A stretch of 64,000 bases of DNA from Lasioglossum baleicum (taxonomy: Eukaryota > Arthropoda > Insecta > Hymenoptera > Halictidae), in contig NC_134930.1 of the NCBI RefSeq assembly GCF_051020765.1, positions 9,176,001 through 9,240,000 of the forward strand. The letters are read 5' to 3'. The notes beneath the pieces were generated by a model that made no database searches, had not been told where the DNA came from, and saw nothing but the letters and a program-made list of their open reading frames with translations. Made by a program: the position numbers and the translations under genes. Position 1 is the stretch's first letter; each line of letters opens with the position of its first letter. Below, one piece after another: positions 1 through 10,537 of this stretch.

Positions 1-1267
1 CAACAAGGTGTGCACTAGACCGAAGGTTCAATTTCACTTTCCGCAAATTATAAAATAGCACTCCTAAAACTTGTCGTTTCGATGGCAACTTAGCGTCAAT
101 TATCTGATTTTCATCATGTTCTAATAAGAACAGTTTTTCGCGACTTCTACTTTCCATTGGGCTTCTCAATTTATATAGAAATTGAGTAGTCTTCCTGTAT
201 GACTACTGTAACGTCTCGCGTCTGCCAAATCTGGATTGAACGACGATGATCACGAGTCCGATTTTGTAAGTTGAGGTGATAGTTGATCAAAGACAACACT
301 TGAGGTTGTATGTTCGCTTACTCGATACTGATGATTACAGTTCGTTAGCTCAGACAGATCTAATCGGTGGTTCTCTGATACATCTAAATCTTACTTCGGT
401 GTGGATGTCGTTTGTTTGAAAAAGCGTGATGATTGGTTGATGGAGTTGAAAGTAATTGGTGGAAAAACTTGTAAGGATAGGAGTAGGAATAGGAGTGGGA
501 GTTTAAGTACGGGTTGTTATAAAATTTTTAACGAGGGTTTACATCTGTTTCCCGGGTGTGCGCTTATGAATTTCAAGATAGGTAAAATTGTAAAAAAGTG
601 GACTTAAGGTCCACGGGGTACATCTGGAGGTAACGTAATAAATTATATTGGGTCATAGGTAATAAATGGATATGTTTAAATATCTGTTATTTGTGGTTCT
701 ACGAAAAAATGTCAGAGGAAAAAGTTGCATTGTTAAATATGGTAAATATAATGGCATAAAAAAATTTTTTTTTAAAAATCAAATTTTCGAAATTTCAAGG
801 TCATCGTTATTTTTTTAAAAATTAAGGTCATATAATTTTTCCATATTCTTATTTAGAAAAAAATTACAAATCCAACGATATATAATACTTTATAGTTACG
901 ATGAATTTCAAAATTTTCAAAATTTTCAATTTAAATGCGCCACGTGATCCTTTTATCCGATCGATCTTAAATTTTGCACAAATTTTTTTCTCACCAAAGA
1001 GAACCATTCTGGGGGGCGTCGTGAAAAAAATTCGTTGGTCAAAAAATAAGGACCACCCTAGTGGTACACGTTTTATAACAGTTTGTATTGCACTCTTGAC
1101 TAAATCACCCCAAACATTTTCAATAGTACAACCCGTAGCGAAAAATTGAACGAAATAAGTTGAGATTTTTGGACAGGTTGGAATAATTATAAACAACGGG
1201 CCAACAAAATTTAAGCCTAAACACGTGCAGAGTACGAGCATTGTATTTGCTCACATATCCACAGGTT
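1..1267. other. AT-rich intergenic DNA, no gene recognised
   Basis: No convincing coding exon or RNA gene is visible here. Short open frames such as 401-607 and 864-1241 have the low-complexity composition expected by chance in AT-rich DNA. The stretch about 900-1080 reads like decayed transposon sequence but has no identifiable termini. Confidence 0.5.
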
Positions 1268-1755
1268 CTCGTTCGTCCAAATCGGAGACAAAATCAAAGA
1301 ACTTTCGATAGAAATGAGGTAGAGCGATGAAATTTTTTTAAAATTAAAGCTGAAACTTTGCAAAATATGGGAAAAATAGGGAGATTATGGTACGAACGTT
1401 TTTTAACCTTCAGAAAATTCGGTAAACATGTAGAATTTCGAGAAATCGATTTTGCAATATCCTGAGGTCGTAGACAAATTTTGAGACCAGATTTGAAATC
1501 AGCGTGAAAAAATCTACAGGAAATGAGGTGTAGCATGTTAAAAAAAAATTTTCCGCACGTGGTATTGAAAAAACTGCAATTTTCTTGAAATTGTGAAAGT
1601 TTAACGAATTTTCTCAAGGTTATAAAACGTTCGTACCATAATCTCTCTATTTTTCCCATATTCTGCCTAATTTCAGCTTTAATTTAAAAAAAATTTAATC
1701 GCTCTACCTCATTTCTATCGAAAGTTCTTTGATTTTGTCTCCGATTTGGACGAAA
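1268..1755. repeat. Imperfect palindrome with arms of about 150 bp
   Basis: Positions 1268-1420 are repeated in reverse complement at about 1610-1755. Shared landmarks are the motifs around CGATAGAAATGAGGTAGAGC on the left and its complement near 1705-1725. The loop of about 190 bp carries no coding sequence. The right arm runs into a GGTCCCACTGTGCGGCGCC motif near 1757, which resembles the terminus of the element at 7657-8428. It is most simply a non-autonomous DNA transposon or foldback copy; no target-site duplication could be assigned. Confidence 0.6.
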
Positions 1756-3590
1756 GGTCCCACTGTGCGGCGCCTGCGAGGGCCGAGGGCCACACCCGAG
1801 TTCTCTAAACAAGGATGTGTTGCATTTGTTTGGGGAGTTGGATTATTTTGGAGGTCAACAGGGTTTTGGGACAATGCGTCACCTTACTGGGTTTGTACAC
1901 AATGTCATAATCGTATTCGTTTAATTTAATTCGCTATCTCATAATCTACTTGTCGTATCTCTCTTAGTTGGTTATGAATGAAATCTTCCTCGAAAAATCG
2001 CGAGAATGACTCCTACAAGAGGTTTATTAAGTCGTCTAAACTATTGATTTCGCGGTGATCTGAGACTAGGAAGTCGATATGCCCTAAGATTTTATTCCTA
2101 ATCAGAGCAAGAAGATTAGACTTATTGGCGGGTTTGACTCTTATAATTTTCATCACCGAGCAAGAAAGTCCATCAAATTGGGGTACTCTGTATTGGAAAA
2201 ATACTATTAGATGACGGGGTGCTTATTTGAGGGAGAGCAACCGTAGATTCTATTGGGGGTGACACGGGAGCTACGTTGTCAACAATAAAAGAATTACCAC
2301 TACTACTCAAGCTGATCCTACACGTTTTCCTACCTTCCCGCGGCATTTTAAAGCTACCTGACATTCTACGCGTGATGAAACTAATATAAATTTTATATTG
2401 TAGATTGTAGACTTACCTGATTAGGCTACTATGGTCCACCACCAATCGCGATTGCCTGGATCCTCGTCGTTAGATTCTCCCGGCTGGATTCCCCTTGTTA
2501 TTGGATCCTCTCGGTTGGATTACGTCGCAGTGTGGTGGGATTAGGGAATTGGCTGGGTTCGGGTGCCCCTGGAACACTGAAGCACTCTGCTCGTAGAGGG
2601 TTTGCAGAAAATAACTTTGAACAATGTAATGTAAAGAAAGATAAATATAGACTATATTTAACTGAACTTTTAATTGTCGACTCTATGATCTGAGAATTCT
2701 ATCTGCCTCGTATTTGCCTCGTCCTGGAGTTTTATCTTCTTCCAGCTTCCTTTTCCTTAGTCAATAGGAAAATTCGGATCTTCCAGCTGGACGTTGATTC
2801 GTCGGGTGGCTCGTCATCGGTTGCAGCTCGATGGTGATTGGTGGTGGAGGTGCCCGCGCGCACGAGAGTGGGGTACACGCAAGGGTGAAGGCAGTGGGCA
2901 GTCCCTAGGTGCCGCGATAATCCGACGTATACCTGGCTGTAATGCGGACCTTTAGTTCACCTAGGCACGTCTACATCATTAACGCGCGTTGTCAGTAACA
3001 GGACACTGTACAAGCAGAATATCATAGATCTATTTCCGAATAAAGTAGATGAAAAGCACACTCAGCTTCGAGCATCGAGTGCAGGCTGCAATCGATATCG
3101 GCTCGAAGCAGATCTGACTGACTGACTGACGTATAGTAAACATGACACTGATCGTGTATATTTGTTGACAATTTCAGAATTTCCAAGAACAGCAATAAAA
3201 GAAATTCGAACCGTTTCACGATATCTAAATTGCTTTCGCTGCTTTATACCAGGGTACGCGACGAAGTAATAAAACGTCAATAAAACTGAGCAATTACTTT
3301 GACCGTCGCGAGGGCCAATAAATCCTGGGTAGTTACCAAAACAACTCTGGATTTTCGAACTCTGTTTATTGCGCGCGCTGTGCTTCCCCACAATGAAACT
3401 CCTGCACGAAATTACCTGAACCTTTTCCCGGAATGTTCGTTTGACAAGCAAATTTTCACATAATCATCCATTTCATTTCCAAAGTACAGTATGTACCAGG
3501 ACCTCGACGAACCGGCTTGATCGAGAGACAAACAGCCCGGACAAATTAAGGCCCGAGGGAAACCACGTCTTACCCTGCCATAGTCCGGCC
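1756..3590. other. Intergenic DNA, no gene recognised
   Basis: No supported gene is present. The 2400-2600 stretch is richer in GC and carries a GGATTC/GGATCCTC-type near-repeat (about 2455-2525). A short ACTG-type microsatellite lies at about 3111-3130. The 129-codon minus-strand frame at 3062-3451 resembles no family I know. Confidence 0.4.
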
Positions 3591-4577
3591 ACTCTAAAGG
3601 TCGTTGCCCACTAGACGCCTCCTCTGCCTACCTGCACCATCGCTCCGTCCGAAAATTGACGCTGCGCTGGTAGTTTTTCCGCCTACTAGACGACTCCAGC
3701 ACCGCGCCAGAACAGTGGCGCTCACCACTAGCGCGGTTGTTCGCCGCGCCGTAACCCGTCGAACGAGCTAATCCAGACCGTTCTAGTGGTGAACACCACT
3801 GCGCTGGCGGCAACTCGTGTCGAGCGAAGATATTTTGTCAAGACACCTCTGCAGGTTCGACGGTAGGGCACCAGTTCACTATACGCAGGTAGACGGTCCG
3901 GGTCCGAGTCTGACAATAGTAATAATGTTGGGGCGTACGGTCGAATTTTTGTTGCTTTATGACTCGGTGACATCGTGGACTTTTTCGGAGTTTTCTGGCG
4001 ATAGTTAATGTATTCTAAAGACACGCTGAAGTGATTTGGTTATTGCGGATTACCGGGGTTTGGACGCAGTTACTTTCGAGTGGCGAACATTAGCACTTAG
4101 CACTGCCTACACAATCGCTTCTTATTTTACTGTAACGACTACGATTTCATTAGAGGGACGAAAAGAAAATTTTCGAAGCTCGCGCGAGTCCTTTCTTTTG
4201 TTTTCCACATCAACGTGCTATTTCGGATATATCCCAATATATCCACAAACATGATTTTGACTTGGATCTATTCTGACTCTCGCATAATTAGTAGCCCAAT
4301 AAAATTTCTGTCCTCGACAATGGTTACTACTACTAATAGCCAAAAATTATTTCCATCATCGATAACGGTTCCTTATGACCAAAAAGAATTGTTGTCATTT
4401 ATAATGGTTGTTTACCAGTCAAAGATAATGTCTATCATCGATAATGATTATTTGTAACTATTGGGTTGTGTAATAAATTCCCGCGTTTTTCGTATCTCAT
4501 TTTTTTCTCGCAATTTTCCATCAACAGAAGGGACATTCTCGGGGAGAATGTTTTGCCGGTTGCTGGATGTGCTGTTC

Positions 4578-5437
4578 GTACGGTACCCTCGATTTGTAAC
4601 TAGAAAATACCTAGAATCTTACTAGAAAAAGGGGTCGAAACATGGGTTTCGTACTGAACGTTGTTTGACCTTATTAGAACAAATTGTGGGCTGGGTGAGG
4701 GCTCATTCGAAAGAGGAAGGTTAGACGCAGCGCGCTTTTCTCACGAGGTTAACGAGATTATGTTAATAATTAATAATATGAGGGCCCAAAGTAGAGAAAA
4801 AATCTAGGAAAAAAACCCGCAGATTTCAATGCATTTTCTGTCTCTAAAAGACTTTTTTGGCTTATGAGATGAGAAAAGCGCGCTGCGTTGAACCTTCCTC
4901 TTTAGAATGAGCCCTCACCCAGCTCAAAATATGCTCGTATAAGGTCAAACAACGTTTAGTTCCGAACCCATTCTTTCTAGTAAGATTCTAGTTATTTGCT
5001 AGATATTTGATATTTACTAGAATCTTACTAGATTTTCGATCGAAAAAGTGGGTCTGCGCGAATCGGTTGTTTGTCCTTATTTGAGCAGATTTTGGGCTGG
5101 GTGAGGGCTCATTCTAGAGAGGATGGTTCATCACACACGGGTCTGGTCATAATATAAGTCAAAAAGTCTTTTGGAGACAGAAAAATGCATTGAAATCTGC
5201 TGGTTTTTTTCCTAGATTTTTACTCTACTTTGGACACTCATATTATTAGATATAAACATAATCTCGTTAAAATCATGACCAGACCCGTGTGTGATGAACC
5301 TTCCTCTTTCGAATGAGCCCTCACCCAGCCCACAATTAGCTCAAATAAGGACAAACAACCGATTCGCGCAAACCCACGTTTCGAGCCATTTTTCTAGTAA
5401 GATTCTAGTCCCTTTCTAGTTACAAATCGAGGGTATA
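4578..5437. repeat. Palindrome built of two inverted palindromes
   Basis: The left half (4578 to about 5000) is itself a foldback: about 4612-4755 pairs with about 4870-5000 around a loop. The right half (about 5020-5437) is a second foldback with the same loop sequence in reverse complement. The two halves are mutual inverted copies centred near 5005, where a TTCTAGTAAGATTCTAG-type motif is mirrored. A shared arm motif is GGGCTGGGTGAGGGCTCATT. This is two copies of a roughly 400 bp foldback element arranged head to head. Confidence 0.7.
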
Positions 5438-5624
5438 CTACCCCCTTAACGATTCGTAAAAACGACTAAAATGAAGATCGCAAACACTAGAATTGGTTCG
5501 TCGATTTCGTATATTTGTCAGTCAATGACGATTTTAGTTATACTAATTTTCAAATTTTAAATACTTATAAAAGAAATTGTATTCACATAACTTAAAATAT
5601 ACTGCCAATTTTGCGATAATTGTT

Positions 5625-6195
5625 ATCCAGACACCATAAACAATAGTTATTTTTAATTTAATAAAAAAAAATCATTTGTAAAAAGTTCATATTATCATAT
5701 CGCAAGGAAGGCAGTAATCGTTGAATTTCACAGAAATTATTCGGAAAATCCAGTTGTTTTAAAATATTAATTTGCATATGTTCTACTTACAAATAATTAT
5801 TATCGATGATAGACTATCTTTGACTGATAAATATCCATTATGAACGACAACAATTCTTTGTGGTCATAAGGAACCGTTATCGATGATGGAAATAATTTTT
5901 GGCTATTAGTATTAGTAATCGCATTGTCGAGGACAGTTTATTTGTGCTACTGATCATGCGAGAGTCAGATTAGGTCTAAGTCAAATTATCATCGATAAGG
6001 TCCAAGTCAGATGATCATCGATAATGATTATTTGTAACTAGAACATATGCAAATTAATAGTTTTAATGAACTAGATTTCCCGAATAATTTCTATGAAAAT
6101 CAACGATTATTGCATTCCTTGTGATAAAATATAAACTTTTTACAAATGATATTTTTTATTAAATTAAAAAGAGACTATTGTTTATGGTGTCTGCA
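5625..6195. repeat. Imperfect palindrome
   Basis: About 5625-5805 is repeated in reverse complement at about 6008-6195. Examples are the CACCATAAACAATAG motif on the left against CTATTGTTTATGGTG on the right, and the inner ATTTGCATATGTTCTA-type motif. The arms enclose a segment that itself pairs with 4253-4463. AT-rich and non-coding. Confidence 0.65.
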
Positions 6196-6479
6196 AAAAT
6201 GTTTCCAACAAAAGTTGATCAGTATTCACTTTTGTACAAATCTCGATATCAAAAATTAATAGTAAATTTTTTTTTATAAAAAACTGAAGGTTACCTCAAT
6301 TTTTTAAATATTAACATATATTTTTTATTTCATAATATTCTAACTGGTATCGAGACGAATTCAACAACCTATAACAATATAACATTATAAACCTTGAAAT
6401 AACGGTGCTGGCGAGCAAAACATTCTCGCCGAGAATGTTCCTTCTGTCGAGGCGCGCTATTGCTGCGCTATTGCTGCGC

Positions 6480-7165
6480 CATTGCAGGTACAGTAGGCGC
6501 AGTCCCACTGAAATAGACAGAAGAAACCCAAAACGGCGAGGTGCGGCAGAGCGGTCAATCCGCGCTGCAGTCTGGTGGGTGCACTTTTTCCGGGGCGACG
6601 AGTAGGCCCGCTGGGGCTGCGCTATTGCTGCGCCATGGCAGGTATAGTAGGAGCAGTCCCAATGAAATAGACAGAAGAAACCCAAAACGGGGACGGAGCG
6701 ATGGTGCAGGTAGGCAGAGGAGGCGTCTAGTGGGCAACGACCTTTAAGGTCCTTGCAGACTATGGGTCTTTGCCCACTAGATGCCTCCTCTGCCTACCTG
6801 CGCCATCGCTCCGTCCCCGTTTTGGGTTTCTTCTGTGTATTTCAATGGGACTGCGCCTGCTATACCTGCAATGGCGCCATTTACCTGCAGGCGCAGGTAT
6901 AGTAGGCGCAGTCCCATTGAAATACACAGAAGAAACCCAAAACGGGGACGGAGCGATGGCGCAGGTAGGCAGAGGAGGCGTCTAGTGGCCAAAGACCCTA
7001 TACCGACACGGCGGCTACCTGCACCGCACCGCTGTGTATTACAATGGGGATGCGGCGGGTCGTCGGTACGGCCTAGTATCCGCATCCCCATTGAAATACA
7101 CAGAAGAAACCCAAAACGGCCTAGCGGCGCGGTGCAGGTAGCCACCGTGTCGGTATAGTCTGCAA
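6480..7165. repeat. Cluster of two repeat motifs in alternating orientation
   Basis: Motif A (GAAACCCAAAACGG preceded by a CAGTCCC-ATGAAATA stretch) occurs at about 6487-6536, 6641-6693, 6893-6945 and 7071-7124 on the + strand and about 6822-6872 on the - strand. Motif B (GGCAGAGGAGGCGTCTAGTG) occurs at about 6695-6750 and 6944-6996 (+) and 6771-6826 (-), with another copy at 3598-3651 (-). A further palindrome spans 6989-7160 (CCGACACGG... and complement). The GC content is clearly above the surroundings. Apparent open frames here (for example 6311-6685 and 6777-7331) are translations of the repeat and are not genes. Confidence 0.7.
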
Positions 7166-7446
7166 CGACCCTTAACGGTAACGTTAGCGTTTCCGCTTTA
7201 TAATATTTGTCATTCTTGTAATATCCTGCAATTTCTACCATCTTTAACCCATAGCGCTCCAGTGGTGACTCGAAATCACCACTAAAAATTGCTGTACCAT
7301 TATTCAAAATATTGTTTACATTGTTAAACATGTTGGTAGCTAATCAATTACTAAACCTTTAATTATTGTATGACGTATGAGGTATTACACTCCGGGACGA
7401 AAAGATAGCACACTGTGAAATTAATGTAATTTCTGTTTATGAAACA

Positions 7447-9110
7447 TTAGAGAAATTCCATTTTTTTATACAAAATGCTCTGCTTTAAATCGTTAATATT
7501 TTGTAATTGTCTGCCATTTTGGTACACAGCTCTGGCAAGATGTCCTCAACAATTTTCAATAATGTCGAGGTTGGAGATCTTGCTGACGACTCCAAAACAC
7601 GAATAATTTTTGAAGAAAAGACAATTTTTCTTGACCGCTTTCGCCGCGCCGCGCCGCACAGTGGGGTATTTGGCCTGAAAAAGTGGAAAAAACTATTGTA
7701 GCGTTATTTGTAGGCTCAAGGTTATAATATTATATATCATTGGATTTGCCTTAAGATCAGCTACAACATTATGAAATCCAAAATACATTTTAGTATTTGA
7801 AAAATCAAATTTACCTCAATTTTTTGAAAAAAAAAATTCTTTTAACTTTTATATATTGAAATTTGTAGACAACTGAATACTGTTCCTCTCTTGTTCCAAA
7901 CATTTTTTTCTCAGATTATCAAGAACCCCTGAAAAAGCGAGGCGATAGTGGAATATTTGCACTATTATAACTTGAAAAGTATTTAAGAAAAAAATATTTT
8001 ATTACAGCGTTTTGGAAAGCTCTGAAAACAAGCTGCAAGAATATGCAATAAAAAATAGGGTTTTCTATTTAAGAAATTGAAGATGACCTTCGCGTGATTT
8101 TCAGACGACTATTCAAGGTCAAATCAATGACGCCATTTTATGGCGCCTTCGAAACCATACAACTTTTGTCAGAAACAGTTTTTAACCAAAATGCTAAATT
8201 TCGAAGATATACGTCTGTTTCACTTTGAATGACTCACCCGGTATATACAATATTATAAGAGAGAATTTTAAATTTATTTTAAAATTATATTACCATTAAT
8301 TTTCATCCGAAAACACATCAGAAATTTCTACCTCGGATAATATTTCAACAACAAAACTTTTATGCCCCATACGCAAAAATTTAGAAATCGAATTTTTTCC
8401 ACTTTTTCGGGCCAAATACCCCACTGTGCGCCGCGTGTACTGCGACATTATCTTGTTGTAAAATGTGTTTATTTGCAGCAATTCTTACAACATAAGCGTT
8501 TACTTGTTCATTTATCATTTCAATATACCGTTCACTATTCATTCGTCCTTTTATAAATTTAATTTCTATTTTACTCCAATACACACACCCAATATCGGCC
8601 CAAATTATCACACAGCCGCCTCCCACATTTTTGGCGACGACTTAAAAATTGCTGTTCTTCATTCAAATTACGATAGTAATAGCCTACGTCGTCTGGACCA
8701 TCCAAATTAAATCTTTTTTAGTCAGTAAATATGACTCTTGGCCGCTTTGTCCTCATATTTATATGCTTTTCGGCAAATTGTAAGCGAAACGCTTTATGCT
8801 CCTTCTTTAACCAAGGTTTCTTCTGCAATTCTCTTCGCGCCAAGTGCTTGCATTTTTGTAAAACACAACGTGCATTCTTCCCGTTAGTGTTTACGCCAAC
8901 ACTTTCAGCGATTTGTCTCGCAGTCATCCTCGAATTGGACGCCCAGAACTCTTCTTTTTCCCGTAATTTTCAGGATTTTTTAAAAAACTCATAATAACTT
9001 TTAGGCATCTATTTACAATTTTTGATATTTCTGTAATTTAATCTTGTGCTCCCTTTAATTTCAATATCGTATGTACTTCACGTACAATTAGTTTTTTTTC
9101 CACGACCCAT
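7447..9110 (-). pseudogene. Tc1-type transposase, frameshifted and split
   Basis: Cut-and-paste DDE transposase remnant, read right to left. A start codon at 9108-9110 begins MGRGKK; the helix-turn-helix part ends with FLKNPENYGKKKSSGRP (near 8945-8995), and a second DNA-binding part starts MTARQIAES (8927 downward). VIFTD near 8720 holds the first catalytic Asp. Frameshifts follow: NLDGPDD near 8690 is in another frame, and GGGCVIIWADIG (from 8626) in a third. QQDNVAVHAA near 8440 holds the second Asp and stops abruptly at the inserted element 7657-8428. Beyond it the protein resumes at about 7640 with AVKKN, a frameshifted ARSP/DLNPIEN-type segment, then LARAVYQNGRQ. A stop lies at 7447-7449. 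At least three frameshifts, an internal stop and the insertion make it inactive. Confidence 0.85.
7657..8428. mobile_element. Non-autonomous TIR element inserted in the Tc1 transposase
   Basis: The ends CACAGTGGGGTATTTGGCC (from 7657) and its complement (ending 8428) form terminal inverted repeats of about 36 bp. The interior is about 700 bp of AT-rich non-coding DNA. Removing it rejoins the transposase reading from His-Ala-Ala to Lys-Ala-Val, so the insertion point is well defined. The flanks are GCGGC-type repeats on both sides (7642-7656 and 8429-8435), so the target duplication length cannot be read unambiguously. The superfamily is not assigned. Confidence 0.75.
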
Positions 9111-9345
9111 TCTTAACATTCTTCTTAGTATGTTGTTTTATTAAATATTAAATAAGCACGAAAGAGTGAGAAGCTAGTACCCACTTAATCAATTACGTTT
9201 TGCAATGAATGTTTGCTCTTCAGTAAATTCTGCACAACCGACAAATGTAAAGCTGTTATTTGTGCCATGTATCATTTTGTCCCGCTTGTGTGCCCCAATA
9301 TTTACGTTTCCATTTCGAAAATTCTATTCAAGTGAATATTGTGGA

Positions 9346-10446
9346 CAGTGGCGGACCAAGGCAAGTGGGAGCCCTAAGCGGTCAAAATTTCGGGGCCCCC
9401 TCCCCAACAAAAAGTTTCAAGAAAACGCTCATTAAGTTATAAACAAAAAGGAAAAGTAATCAGAAATTCCATACCATAAGATATTAAATAAATTTATTAA
9501 AAAGCATACATACATTTTACACATTTTTTATTTTATATGAATTTCCGTCTTGCTTTGTTTCTTGCAAATTCATGAATTATTTTGGCAGTATCAATTTGGC
9601 TTAAAATTTTCTGCTCCATATACAGAATAGCCACATATTATTAGCCTTTCTTCTCCCATAGTGCTCCTTAAATAATTTTTTACACGCTTTAAAACAGAAA
9701 ACTATCTTTCTCCTGACGCATTAGATAACGGAATTGTTAAAAAAAATTTCAATAATAATTCAACATTCGGAAATGTGCAAGGCATTTCTTTGGCTGCTCG
9801 ATAGATGTCTGGTGTGGTTTTTATGCTGTCCTCGTTTTATTTCAGAAACATTAAAAAATGGTCACATTCATCTTCAATAGTATAAACATCAATATCATTT
9901 TTGTAAATATCCTTCAACTTATTCATCGCGATCTTTTTTCTTCTTTTGATAAATTCAAATAAAAAAATATTCGAAAAGGCTTTACCAACAACTTCATTCG
10001 CTTGAATTCTACGAGATAGTTCTGCCTTGATGTTATCACATACATCATATCACATACATACATAAAATATTCTCTTATTCTAAATTCATATCCGACTTCT
10101 TTGTTTTCATCAAAAAACATTTTTCTCTTTTTGTGTCTGCGAGTTTGTCCTTCTTCTACATTAAATAATAGCCCTGAAAAATCAGTTGCCTTTTTTTCCA
10201 CTTTTTCAAATTCTTCTCTGAAATTATTTATAAAATAATTTATATTTATATTGTAGATACACCCACTTATTTACAGTATGTATTTATTATTTATATTAGA
10301 TTTTTTCGATTATTTTATGAAGGGTTTTTTGAACCTTTTCGGTCATTTCCAAAATCTTTAAGTTGAGATATTTTAAGAGCTCGGGGCCCCTTGGTATCTG
10401 GGCCCCCCGCGACCGCTTAGTCCGCGTACCGTTAGATCCGCCTCTG
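9346..10446 (-). mobile_element. hAT transposon relic with perfect 8 bp target duplication
   Basis: The element begins CAGTGGCGGACC at 9346 and ends GATCCGCCTCTG at 10446, the CAG...CTG termini typical of hAT elements. The octamer ATTGTGGA is present on both sides (9338-9345 and 10447-10454), which is the 8 bp duplication expected for hAT. The inner ends carry GGGGCCCC-rich segments. The element holds a decayed minus-strand hAT transposase C-terminus. At 1.1 kb it is an internally deleted copy, and it lies inside the older Tc1 element. Confidence 0.88.
9560..10201 (-). pseudogene. hAT transposase C-terminal remnant (hATC dimerisation region)
   Basis: Read on the minus strand from about 10201, a 92-codon open stretch contains RRHKKRKMFFDE, resembling the ZMYM1/DUF4371-type hAT transposases. 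Further on, near 9700-9740, the fragments IPLSNASGER and LKRVKNYLRSTMGEERL match the conserved hAT C-terminal dimerisation block (NASGERSFSxLKRIK type). A stop codon replaces the Ser after SGER and other stops follow. The RNase H-like catalytic part is missing, so this is a non-functional fragment. Confidence 0.75.
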
Positions 10447-10537
10447 ATTGTGGATGATATTCAGTACATATTAAAATATTCATTTTCTTCAAATGAGAAA
10501 AAATAGACGATGTGCTATCTTTTTGTCCCGGAGTGTA

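Larger units (their letters stand above)
3591..6755. repeat. Large nested foldback cluster
   Basis: Outer segments match in inverted orientation: 3598-3651 pairs with about 6695-6750 (motif GGCAGAGGAGGCGTCTAGTG on the right). A second layer pairs 4525-4565 with 6405-6450 (motif ACATTCTC and complement). A third pairs about 4253-4463 with 5773-5990. The order of the pairs is nested, so the region could fold as one long interrupted hairpin. No transposase is present. It is probably the product of successive insertions of non-autonomous elements into each other; exact element borders are not resolved. Confidence 0.6.
7388..10535 (-). mobile_element. Dead Tc1-type DNA transposon with two nested insertions
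   Basis: Inverted termini CACTCCGGGACGAAAAGATA (left, from 7388) and the matching TATCTTTTTGTCCCGGAGTG (ending at 10535) are each flanked by TA (7386-7387 and 10536-10537), the target dinucleotide of the Tc1/mariner superfamily. Between them lies a broken Tc1-type transposase on the minus strand. Two later insertions interrupt the element: 7657-8428 inside the transposase and a hAT relic at 9346-10446 upstream of it. Removing both leaves roughly 1.27 kb, the usual size of a Tc1 element. This gives a clear relative age order: Tc1 first, then the other two. Confidence 0.85.

Noticed and set aside
2160..2620. LTR retrotransposon leader on the minus strand
   Set aside because: A splice-donor-like CAGGTAAGT and a short ORF suggested one, but no paired LTRs, no primer-binding site that can be matched to a tRNA, and no gag/pol sequence are visible.
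6311..7331. Several 60-184 codon frames on both strands
   Set aside because: They repeat the same peptides (for example RFGFLLCISMG) because they translate the repeated motif cluster.
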